A stretch of 64,000 nucleotides of DNA, from positions 1 to 64,000 of the forward strand of contig NZ_SOCT01000007.1 in NCBI RefSeq assembly GCF_004364435.1. The letters run 5' to 3'. The notes under the pieces were generated by a model. It was given only the letters and a program-made list of their open reading frames with translations, searched no databases and was not told where the DNA came from. The stretch comes from Pseudomonas sp. LP_7_YM. Lineage in GTDB: Bacteria; Pseudomonadota; Gammaproteobacteria; Pseudomonadales; Pseudomonadaceae. Position 1 is the stretch's first letter. Every line of letters begins with the position of its first letter. The position numbers and the translations under genes were made by a program. This document shows positions 39,966 through 47,401 of this stretch, one piece after another.

Positions 39966-41216
39966 GTGCATTCGCTCAAGGTTCTGATACTCGAAGACAA
40001 TCCATTCCAGCGGATGGCGTTGCATCAGATGCTCAACGCCAATCAGGTATTCGACGTGCTGACCGCAGGCAGCGTCGAAGCGGCACTGTGTGAACTGGAA
40101 CAGCGCGGCCCTGTGGATATCGCCCTATGTGACCTGCACATGGACGGCGAGGACGGTCTTTCGCTGATTGGCTACCTCGCTGACACGGGGCAGGCGGGGG
40201 CGGTGATCATCCTCAGCAGCGCCGAAGCTTCGGTACTCGATAGCGCGGCGCAACTGGCCCGGCAGCGTGGCGTCAGGATTCTGGGGGCGCTACAAAAGCC
40301 TGCCTCGGCGGCCGCCATCGGCGCGCTGTTGGCGCAGCGGCTATCGCTTGCCGGGGCGCCAGAGACCGCCCGGTTTGAATACACCGAGCCGACGGCATTA
40401 CCGCCGCTCGACAGCGCCCACGACTATCGTGCTCAGTGGATCCCTTATTTCCAGCCAAAGGTAGGAGCGGGCGGTGAACTGGTTGGCGTCGAATTATTGG
40501 CCCGCTGGCAGCATCCTACGCTGGGTCTGTTGGCGCCAGGCCGTTTCCTGCCGCAGCTGGAGCAGGCAGGTTTGATCACCGTTTTGACCTGGCACATGCT
40601 GGAGCTGGCGCTGAGCCTGTCCCATCGGTTGTTGATGTCTCGCGGGCGCGCGCTGCCGGTGGCCGTGAACATTCCACCACAGTTGCTTGATCAGCCGGAT
40701 TTCGTTCCCGGGCTGCAATTGCTGCTGGAGCGCTTTGCGGTTCAGCCGCAGATGCTGACCCTGGAAGTGATCGAGCAGTCGGCGCGGCAAATGGCGGTTG
40801 TGCAATTCGAGAATTTGCTGAGGCTGCGCATGGCCGGTTGTCGACTGTCCATCGACGACTTTGGCACCGGCGCATCAAACATCCAGCGGCTCCTGGAACT
40901 GCCATTCAACGAACTGAAAATCCCTGCGGAGTTCGTCCGGGGGATGGCCGAGGATCGACGCAAGTCGGCCGTGGTCGGTGGCGCCCTGTTCATGGCAAAA
41001 AGAATGGCCCTGGACGTTGTGGTGGAAGGCGTTGAAACGGCCGAGGACTATGCGGCAGTGTCAATGCTGGGTAGCCCGGCCATTCAGGGCTATTTCATCG
41101 CTCGGCCAATGGGCGAGGCCGATTTGATGAACTGGCTGGATGATCTTGAGCACCGTCCGGAACACGTGTTGGCGTTTCGGTCGATCAGGCCAGACCGTGC
41201 TCCTGCAGGTAAATGA
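39966..41216 (+). CDS. rocR: REC-EAL response regulator, c-di-GMP phosphodiesterase (RocR type)
   Basis: 416 residues. The receiver domain (~1-125) has Asp56 in IALCDLHMDG. The EAL domain (~155-405) keeps the catalytic glutamates and aspartates: Glu176 of the signature (written ELL rather than EAL), LEVIEQSA, DDFGTGASN, ELKIP, VVEGVET and IQGYF. It should cleave c-di-GMP. The start is GTG behind GGGGT; an earlier ATG lacks a site. It follows the kinase by 86 bases and its end overlaps convergent rocA1 by 32 bases. In P. aeruginosa the orthologue opposes the transcriptional regulator RocA1. Confidence 0.9.
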   Translation: MHSLKVLILEDNPFQRMALHQMLNANQVFDVLTAGSVEAALCELEQRGPVDIALCDLHMDGEDGLSLIGYLADTGQAGAVIILSSAEASVLDSAAQLARQRGVRILGALQKPASAAAIGALLAQRLSLAGAPETARFEYTEPTALPPLDSAHDYRAQWIPYFQPKVGAGGELVGVELLARWQHPTLGLLAPGRFLPQLEQAGLITVLTWHMLELALSLSHRLLMSRGRALPVAVNIPPQLLDQPDFVPGLQLLLERFAVQPQMLTLEVIEQSARQMAVVQFENLLRLRMAGCRLSIDDFGTGASNIQRLLELPFNELKIPAEFVRGMAEDRRKSAVVGGALFMAKRMALDVVVEGVETAEDYAAVSMLGSPAIQGYFIARPMGEADLMNWLDDLEHRPEHVLAFRSIRPDRAPAGK

Positions 41217-41844
41217 ACAGCGCTGCGTCGTTTACCAGTCCCAGCTTGCGCATCGCACTGACCTTCTGTGCGCTGACTGTCTGCTTGCTGCGATGCAGTT
41301 GTGCGGCGATGGTGCCGACCGCATTGCCTGCAGCGAGCAGACGCACGACTTCCAGTTCACGGGGCGAAAGGTCACGCAGCGCGACCAGTGTGTCGGAACT
41401 GTGATCGCTGGCCTCCCGCAACATGCGTCGCACCGAATCGGCGATGAAGGTGTTGCCGGTGCTCACGCAGGCGATGGCGGCGGGCAGCTCGTTGGCCATG
41501 CTCGCCTTGCTCAGCACTCCGTTGACGTTTAGGGCGAGCATCGAGCGGAACAGCCCGACATTGTTGAGCATGGTCACCACGATGATAGGTAACGCCGGAT
41601 GTTCGCGGCGGATTCGTTCAAGCAGGCGCAAACCGTCGTTCTGATCCTGAACCGGCATCATGAAGTCCGTCACCAGCAGATCGCACGGCTCATTTCCGAG
41701 GGTCTGCATCAGCTCATCCGGCGCACTGGCCTGGGCAATGACCCTGGCATGCGGATTCTGCTCGATCACCACTTTCAACCCGATCAGAAATATCGGGTGG
41801 TCGTCGGCCAGGATCACGCGCATCGCTTTTTCTTTGGCGGCCAT
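41185..41844 (-). CDS. rocA1: NarL/LuxR-type response regulator (RocA1 type)
   Basis: 219 residues. The receiver domain starts MRVILADDHPIFLIGLK and has the phospho-acceptor in LLVTDFMMP. The C-terminal LuxR helix-turn-helix begins LSPRELEVVRLLAAGNAVGT and contains RSKQTVSAQKVSAMRKLGL. It is likely phosphorylated by the RocS1-type kinase encoded next door. The start is the ATG with AAAGGAG eight bases upstream. Its last 32 bases overlap the end of the convergent rocR. Confidence 0.88.
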   Translation of the reverse strand: MAAKEKAMRVILADDHPIFLIGLKVVIEQNPHARVIAQASAPDELMQTLGNEPCDLLVTDFMMPVQDQNDGLRLLERIRREHPALPIIVVTMLNNVGLFRSMLALNVNGVLSKASMANELPAAIACVSTGNTFIADSVRRMLREASDHSSDTLVALRDLSPRELEVVRLLAAGNAVGTIAAQLHRSKQTVSAQKVSAMRKLGLVNDAALFIYLQEHGLA

Positions 41845-42118
41845 GCCTGCAGCTCCTTTGCATAAAGATCCGGATGCATCCTGTATATCTGGCGGCGGCG
41901 CTGGCACAGACATTCAGTCAATCATCCTGAAATGGAAGTTACCGCGCAAAATCGTCATGGGACACAGAGCATGGCGGGCTGAGCGGTCGGGTTCTACAGT
42001 ATCAGGTTGCGATAATCACCCGGTTCACGGCAGAAACTGGGGAGGAAAAGAACTTTGCGCTGCGGTCGATGGTCATTGGTAAGCACCTTTGCATTCAAAC
42101 TGTTGAGTGGTGATCCAG

Positions 42119-42415
42119 ATGGAAAATATCAGCTTACTGTTGAGCGAAGCGCTGGCACCTTATCAGGCAAGCCTGGGAGTGGCCGGTGTGAATGGCGAGC
42201 GTCTGGTGACGCTGAAAAATGCAGCCGGTGCGATCGTGATCGAACGCGTTTATTCCGCTGCCCAGTTGTGTGACAAGCGTCAGCTGACCGATGTGGTCGA
42301 CGGCCTGCATCGTGACCTGATGGTCGCCGAAGGGCGAATCGAGCCTTGTGTCATCGCCGCCATGCGCAATGCCGCACAGGCACATGCTTTTACTGCCGCT
42401 CGTGGATTTGTCTGA
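42119..42415 (+). CDS. DUF3509 domain protein
   Basis: 98 residues. The pattern MENISLLLSEALAPYQASL, then ERLVTLKNAAGAIVIERV and VVDGLHRDLMVAEG, matches the DUF3509 family, small cytoplasmic proteins found mainly in Pseudomonas. The function is unknown. It stands alone between rocA1 (divergent) and a structured intergenic region with a strong terminator. Confidence 0.78.
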   Translation: MENISLLLSEALAPYQASLGVAGVNGERLVTLKNAAGAIVIERVYSAAQLCDKRQLTDVVDGLHRDLMVAEGRIEPCVIAAMRNAAQAHAFTAARGFV

Positions 42416-42455
42416 GTGCCGGGGAACCTTATGGGTTGAGTAGGCTCCTATTTAT

Positions 42456-42565
42456 TACGGCAGGCGCAGGCATTGTGCTCCGGTGTTCATGCTGCCTGCC
42501 GTACGGGTCCAAGATGGGCCACGGTTGACCCCGAGTAGTCTCCCCGCTGCTCGGGGTTTCTTTTT
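42456..42565 (+). ncRNA. Possible small RNA or structured 3' region
   Basis: TACGGCAGGC (42456-42465) and GCCTGCCGTA (42494-42503) form a perfect 10-bp stem around a folded interior. A strong terminator follows. Without an obvious gene in between, this could be an independent small RNA or the 3' end of the DUF3509 transcript. I recognise no known family. Confidence 0.35.
42528..42565. terminator. Terminator between DUF3509 gene and solute-binding gene
   Basis: ACCCCGAG and CTCGGGGT pair, with additional AG/CT pairs inside, followed by TTTCTTTTT on the plus strand. On the minus strand AAAAAGAAA precedes the stem, so it is mainly a plus-strand terminator, though it may also stop the convergent gene. 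Confidence 0.85.
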
Positions 42566-42577
42566 GCCTGCCGTTTG

Positions 42578-43471
42578 TCAGTGCTGTGACTGATCGAAAA
42601 AGGTCAGCGCGTCTTGCCGGTATTGCTGCTTGTCGATGGCCCACTGGGTAAAGAACGGGATCAGTCGGGTGGTGCGCAATGTGCGCATTTCGCGGTTTAT
42701 GATCGCGACTGCCTCGCGGCCCTTGTCGGTTTTCGAGCAGCCGATGTGCGCGAACTGGTACTTGGGCGTGTCTTTGACCGGGAAGAACTCCAGCTCATCC
42801 GGCGCAATGCCCTGTTGCTGGGCCTGGTAGCGAGCCTCTGGCCAATAACTGATGATCGCCTGAAAGCGCCCGAGACGCTCCATCTGCACCATGCTGCCCA
42901 CAGCCGAATTGCCGTAATGCAGGATCAGGTTCTCGGGCCGGGTGGTGTTGCGCAGGATGTCGTCGATGACCGGGCCATAGCTGCGCTCGGCGACGATGCC
43001 GGTCTTGACGGTATTGCTTTCCAGCAGCGCAGCCAGATCAAGATGCCCGTCTGCTCTGAGGAAAGGCGCAAACAGCGCATGCTTGCTGCGCTCGATGGTC
43101 ACACCGTTGCCGTTTATTGCGTAGATGGGAATCGAAAAGAGAGTGGTCTTCTCGCGTTTCGGCGTCCACAACAAGGTCGGATCGCAGGCGAACACCTCAG
43201 GGTCCTGCAGCATTTGCGTTCCGCGAGCACGGTTGACGTGCATGATCTGATGGTCGTACTGCGGCATCCGCGCGATCAGTTCCGGCATCAGTTGGTCGAT
43301 GGCGCCCTGACCGCTCTGAGTGCCGGCGAAGATGGTCAGGGGAGGGAAGTCGCGCAGCAGCCAGATGAGGGTTTCCCTGGCGCAGGCATCATCAGGCAGG
43401 CTGCCCAGGACCGCGGCCAGTAACAGGACCAGCAGGCCGTGTTTGCGATGGCGTGAATAACGATTGACCAT
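42578..43471 (-). CDS. Periplasmic solute-binding-like protein (TIGR02285 type)
   Basis: About 297 residues. A hydrophobic segment HGLLVLLLAAVLGSL followed by a processing site near ACA marks export. The rest resembles SBP_bac_3-like proteins of the TIGR02285 group: ETLIWLLRDFPPLTIF at the mature start, then FACDPTLLWTPKREKTTLFS and a C-terminal hinge. The ligand is unknown and there are no transporter genes beside it, so a sensory or orphan binding role is possible. The start is uncertain: an ATG at 43564 would add 31 residues before the signal peptide. Confidence 0.7.
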   Translation of the reverse strand: MVNRYSRHRKHGLLVLLLAAVLGSLPDDACARETLIWLLRDFPPLTIFAGTQSGQGAIDQLMPELIARMPQYDHQIMHVNRARGTQMLQDPEVFACDPTLLWTPKREKTTLFSIPIYAINGNGVTIERSKHALFAPFLRADGHLDLAALLESNTVKTGIVAERSYGPVIDDILRNTTRPENLILHYGNSAVGSMVQMERLGRFQAIISYWPEARYQAQQQGIAPDELEFFPVKDTPKYQFAHIGCSKTDKGREAVAIINREMRTLRTTRLIPFFTQWAIDKQQYRQDALTFFDQSQH

Positions 43472-43762
43472 CCGTTGATGCAAACCCCGAAAAAACTGAA
43501 TGACGGCGCTGCAACCACGCCCCAGGGGGGCTGAATTCGCGACGGACCACCTTATGACCTTCATGCTGGAGGGTCTCGCAGTAAGGTATCGGCGTTGTAG
43601 AGCATTTGTTTAACACTCGTGACTTTAAGATCAGTAAAGCACCCTGAAGAACGCGCACAGGGCGGATTTGCTCAACGAGGTCGATCAATCATTGAGTTCG
43701 GTCGTTCAAGGGCGCGCGCATCGGGTAGACTTGGCGCCTTCCCTGTCTTTAGAAGCCCGTTC

Positions 43763-44305
43763 ATGGCCCAGCCGTCCACGACCTACAAATTCGAACTGAA
43801 CCTCACCGACCTTGATCGCGGGGTTTACGAAAACGTCAAACAGACCATCGCCCGTCACCCATCGGAAACCGAAGAGCGCATGACCGTGCGCTTGCTGGCG
43901 TATGCGTTCTGGTACAACGAGCAGCTGTCGTTTGGTCGCGGTCTGTCGGATGTTGACGAACCGGCGCTGTGGGAAAAAAGCCTGGATGACCGCGTTCTGC
44001 ACTGGATCGAAGTCGGCCAGCCGGATGCCGATCGTCTGACCTGGTGCTCCCGTCGCACCGAGCGCACCAGCCTGCTGGCCTACGGCAGCCTGCGCGTCTG
44101 GGAAGGCAAGGTCGTGCCAGCGGTGAAAAACCTGAAGAACGTCAACATTGCCGCCGTGCCTCAGGAAGTGTTGGAGATTTTGGCCAAGGACATGCCCCGG
44201 GTCATCAAATGGGACGTGATGATCAGCGAAGGCACGATTTTCGTGACCGACGACCGTGGTCAGCACGAAGTGCAATTGCAATGGCTGGCCGGTGAGCGCG
44301 GCTGA
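43763..44305 (+). CDS. yaeQ: YaeQ family protein
   Basis: 180 residues. MAQPSTTYKFELNLTDLDRG, RHPSETEERMTVRLLAYAF and WIEVGQPDADRLTWCSRR match the YaeQ family, which has a fold like PD-(D/E)XK nucleases. The E. coli protein can suppress loss of RfaH, but the biochemical role is not known. It lies just upstream of recJ on the same strand. Confidence 0.93.
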   Translation: MAQPSTTYKFELNLTDLDRGVYENVKQTIARHPSETEERMTVRLLAYAFWYNEQLSFGRGLSDVDEPALWEKSLDDRVLHWIEVGQPDADRLTWCSRRTERTSLLAYGSLRVWEGKVVPAVKNLKNVNIAAVPQEVLEILAKDMPRVIKWDVMISEGTIFVTDDRGQHEVQLQWLAGERG

Positions 44306-44364
44306 TCGCCGACGTTCCCGGAATGACTGACTCAGCTCCACCCGAACACATCAGCGGAACCCGA

Positions 44365-46080
44365 ATGCGCATCGAATCACGCCAGTTGCCCGACACCCTG
44401 CCTTTTCTCGGCGATCTGCCGCCCCTGTTGACCCGTCTGTACGCCGCTCGCGGTGTGCTGTCCCAGGAGGAACTGGACAAGGGCCTGGCGCGGCTGATTC
44501 CGTATCAGCAGCTCAAGGGCATTGACGCGGCGGTTGATCTGCTGGTGACGGCACTGCAGCAACGTCAGCGCATTTTGATCGTCGGCGATTTCGATGCCGA
44601 TGGCGCCACCGCCAGTACGGTCGGTGTGTTGGGGCTGCGTCTGCTCGGCGCCGCGCATGTCGATTATCTGGTGCCGAACCGCTTCGAATACGGGTACGGC
44701 CTGACACCGGAAATCGTCAAGGTCGCACTGGAGCGCCAGCCCGACCTGCTGATGACCGTGGACAACGGGATTTCCAGTGTCGAGGGCGTGGCAGCTGCCA
44801 AGGCCGCCGGCCTTCAGGTGTTGGTGACCGATCACCACTTGCCGGGCCACGAACTGCCCGCCGCCGACGCCATCGTCAACCCTAACCAGCCGGGCTGCAC
44901 CTTCCCGAGCAAAGCATTGGCCGGTGTCGGTGTGATCTTCTACGTGTTGATGGCCTTGCGTGCGCGCTTGCGCGATATCGGCTGGTTCGAGGCCAACGGT
45001 CGCGCGCAGCCCAATCTCGGCGAGTTGCTGGATCTGGTCGCGCTGGGGAGCGTCGCTGACGTGGTGCCTCTGGACGCCAACAACCGCATTCTGGTGCATC
45101 AGGGCCTGATGCGCATTCGTGCCGGTCGGGCCCGCCCCGGTCTGCGCGCCATTCTGGAGGTCGCGCGGCGTGAGCCTTCGCGCATCACCTCCACTGATTT
45201 GGGCTTCATCCTTGGTCCGCGCCTGAACGCAGCGGGACGGCTGGACGATATGAGCCTGGGCATCGAATGCCTGCTGTGCGATGACGAGACGCTGGCGCGT
45301 GAAATGGCCGTGCAACTGGACGAGCTCAATCAGGACCGTAAATCCATCGAGCAGGGCATGCAGCGCGAGGCCTTGGCCCAGCTCAAGGACTTGCCCGTGG
45401 AGTCGATGCCGTTTGGCTTGTGCCTGTACGAGGCCGAATGGCACCAGGGTGTGATCGGCATTCTTGCCTCGCGCCTGAAAGAGCGTTACCACCGGCCAAC
45501 CATCGCCTTCGCCAGCGCCGGGGCGGGCGTATTGAAAGGTTCGGCGCGTTCGGTGCCGGGTTTCCACATTCGCGATGCGCTGGATGCGGTGGCGGCGCAA
45601 CACCCCGAGTTGATCAGCAAGTTTGGTGGCCATGCGATGGCTGCCGGGTTGTCGCTGCCCGCCGAGCACTTTCCAGCGTTCGCTGAAGCCTTCGATGCCG
45701 AGGTGCGGCGCCAGATGACTGAAGAAGACCTCACCGGGCGCCTGGTATCGGACGGCACCCTGGCGGTTGAAGAATTCCACCTTGAACTTGCACGCGCGCT
45801 GCGCAATGCCGGGCCTTGGGGGCAGCATTTTCCCGAGCCGCTTTTTCACGGTGTGTTCCAGCTGGTGGAGCAGCGTGTGGTCGGCGAGCGGCATCTGAAG
45901 ATGGTTCTCAAGACCGAGTGCGGCACGGTGAAGCTCGATGGCATCGCATTTAGCGTTGATCGCGATGTCTGGCCCAATCCGAGCGTGCGCTGGGTCGAAC
46001 TGGCGTACAAGCTTGACCTCAATGAGTTTCGCGGCAATGAAACCGTGCAGCTGATGGTGGCGCACATTTCGCCGCGCTGA
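44365..46080 (+). CDS. recJ: Single-stranded-DNA exonuclease RecJ
   Basis: 571 residues. A 5'-to-3' exonuclease of the RecFOR and mismatch pathways. The DHH phosphoesterase motifs are GDFDADGATAS (75-85), VDNGISS, TDHHLPG (DHH at 156-158) and GRLDDMSLGIECLL, followed by DHHA1 (KFGGHAMAAGLSL) and the C-terminal OB fold. The start is placed at MRIESRQLP, which suits the family N-terminus; an ATG 14 codons upstream is possible. Confidence 0.96.
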   Translation: MRIESRQLPDTLPFLGDLPPLLTRLYAARGVLSQEELDKGLARLIPYQQLKGIDAAVDLLVTALQQRQRILIVGDFDADGATASTVGVLGLRLLGAAHVDYLVPNRFEYGYGLTPEIVKVALERQPDLLMTVDNGISSVEGVAAAKAAGLQVLVTDHHLPGHELPAADAIVNPNQPGCTFPSKALAGVGVIFYVLMALRARLRDIGWFEANGRAQPNLGELLDLVALGSVADVVPLDANNRILVHQGLMRIRAGRARPGLRAILEVARREPSRITSTDLGFILGPRLNAAGRLDDMSLGIECLLCDDETLAREMAVQLDELNQDRKSIEQGMQREALAQLKDLPVESMPFGLCLYEAEWHQGVIGILASRLKERYHRPTIAFASAGAGVLKGSARSVPGFHIRDALDAVAAQHPELISKFGGHAMAAGLSLPAEHFPAFAEAFDAEVRRQMTEEDLTGRLVSDGTLAVEEFHLELARALRNAGPWGQHFPEPLFHGVFQLVEQRVVGERHLKMVLKTECGTVKLDGIAFSVDRDVWPNPSVRWVELAYKLDLNEFRGNETVQLMVAHISPR

Positions 46081-46184
46081 CGGCCTGCCGACTGACAGCT
46101 GGAACCGCTGCCGCCATCGGGTTGTCGATTGGTTTCCAGGTTCGAATCAACACGGAACCTTCTCCTACGACTCAAGAGGTGCCC

Positions 46185-47291
46185 ATGAGCCTGCTGCTAG
46201 AACCCTATACCCTGCGTCAACTGACCCTGCGCAACCGCATCGTGGTGTCACCGATGTGTCAGTACTGCTGCGCCGATGGCCTGGCCAATGACTGGCATCT
46301 GGTCCATCTGGGCAGCCGTGCCGTGGGCGGCGCCGGGCTGATCTTCACCGAGGCGGCCGCTGTCACCCGGGACGGCCGCATCACGCCGGAAGACCTTGGC
46401 ATCTGGAACGATGACCAGATCGAGCCGCTGCAACGCATTACCCGTTTCATCACCACGCAGGGCGCCGTCGCCGGCATTCAGCTGGCCCATGCCGGACGCA
46501 AGGCCAGCACCTGGCGTCCGTGGCTGGGCAGGCAGGGCAGCGTTCCAGCCGATCAGGGCGGCTGGACGCCGTTCGGGCCTTCCGATATCGCTTTCGATGC
46601 CAAGCACACGTCACCGGTCCCTCTGGATGAGCAACAGATCCAGGAGGTGATTCAAGCGTTCGTCGCGGCTGCCAAACGTGCCTTGACGGCGGGCTTCAAG
46701 GTGGTGGAAATCCACGCCGCCCACGGTTATCTCCTGCACCAGTTCCTCTCGCCATTGAGCAATCAGCGGCAGGACCAATACGGCGGCTCGTTCGAAAACC
46801 GTATTCGCCTGACGCTGGAAGTGACCAAGGCGGTGCGCGAGGTTTGGCCGCAGGAATTGCCGCTGTTTGTGCGCGTATCAGCCACCGATTGGGTGGAAGA
46901 TGGCTGGGATGCTGACGAAACCGTTGAACTGGCCAAGCGTTTGAAAACCCTGGGTGTCGATCTGGTGGACGTGTCCTCGGGCGGCACCGCTGCCAGCGCC
47001 GAGATTCCAGTAGGGCCGGGGTATCAGACACACTTCGCCGAACGGGTGAAGAAGGAAGCAGAGATTGCGTCCGGCACCGTGGGCATGATCACTGACCCGG
47101 CGCAGGCCGAACACATTCTGCGCACCGGGCAGGCCGACCTGATCCTGCTGGCACGGGAGCTGCTGCGTGATCCTTACTGGCCGCTGCACGCCGATGACGA
47201 TCTGGGCGGACGGCAGGCGGTATGGCCGGCGCAGTATCAACGTGCGACTCACCGTGATCAGCCGATTCACGAGTCGGATCTGCGCGATTGA
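46185..47291 (+). CDS. Old yellow enzyme, NADH:flavin oxidoreductase (XenA/YqjM type)
   Basis: 368 residues, an FMN-dependent ene-reductase barrel. Cys25 in SPMCQY is the redox-tuning cysteine of the thermophilic-like OYE class (YqjM, XenA). QLAHAGRKAS, EIHAAHGYLLHQFLSPLSN (active-site His pair) and the FMN phosphate loop near DLILLARELLRDPYWP are present. Such enzymes reduce enones, nitroesters or other electrophiles; the natural substrate here is unknown. Followed by a ~110-bp gap, then the convergent kinase gene. Confidence 0.9.
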   Translation: MSLLLEPYTLRQLTLRNRIVVSPMCQYCCADGLANDWHLVHLGSRAVGGAGLIFTEAAAVTRDGRITPEDLGIWNDDQIEPLQRITRFITTQGAVAGIQLAHAGRKASTWRPWLGRQGSVPADQGGWTPFGPSDIAFDAKHTSPVPLDEQQIQEVIQAFVAAAKRALTAGFKVVEIHAAHGYLLHQFLSPLSNQRQDQYGGSFENRIRLTLEVTKAVREVWPQELPLFVRVSATDWVEDGWDADETVELAKRLKTLGVDLVDVSSGGTAASAEIPVGPGYQTHFAERVKKEAEIASGTVGMITDPAQAEHILRTGQADLILLARELLRDPYWPLHADDDLGGRQAVWPAQYQRATHRDQPIHESDLRD

Positions 47292-47401
47292 ATTGCCAGG
47301 TGAATTGACCCTGTTGCAGTACCGCAGCCGATTGGCTGCGGTACTGGCTTGGCTAGTCACAATGGAGTCATGCATTACCATGTGGGAGTGAGCGTGCTGG
47401 A

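Noticed and set aside
44377..46065. 562-residue open frame opposite recJ
   Set aside because: RecJ on the plus strand has every DHH/DHHA1 motif. The opposite product is low-complexity, rich in His and Gln, and matches no family.
46134..46152. GGTTCGAATC resembling a tRNA T-loop
   Set aside because: No acceptor, D or anticodon arms can be folded around it; it is the leader of the old yellow enzyme gene.
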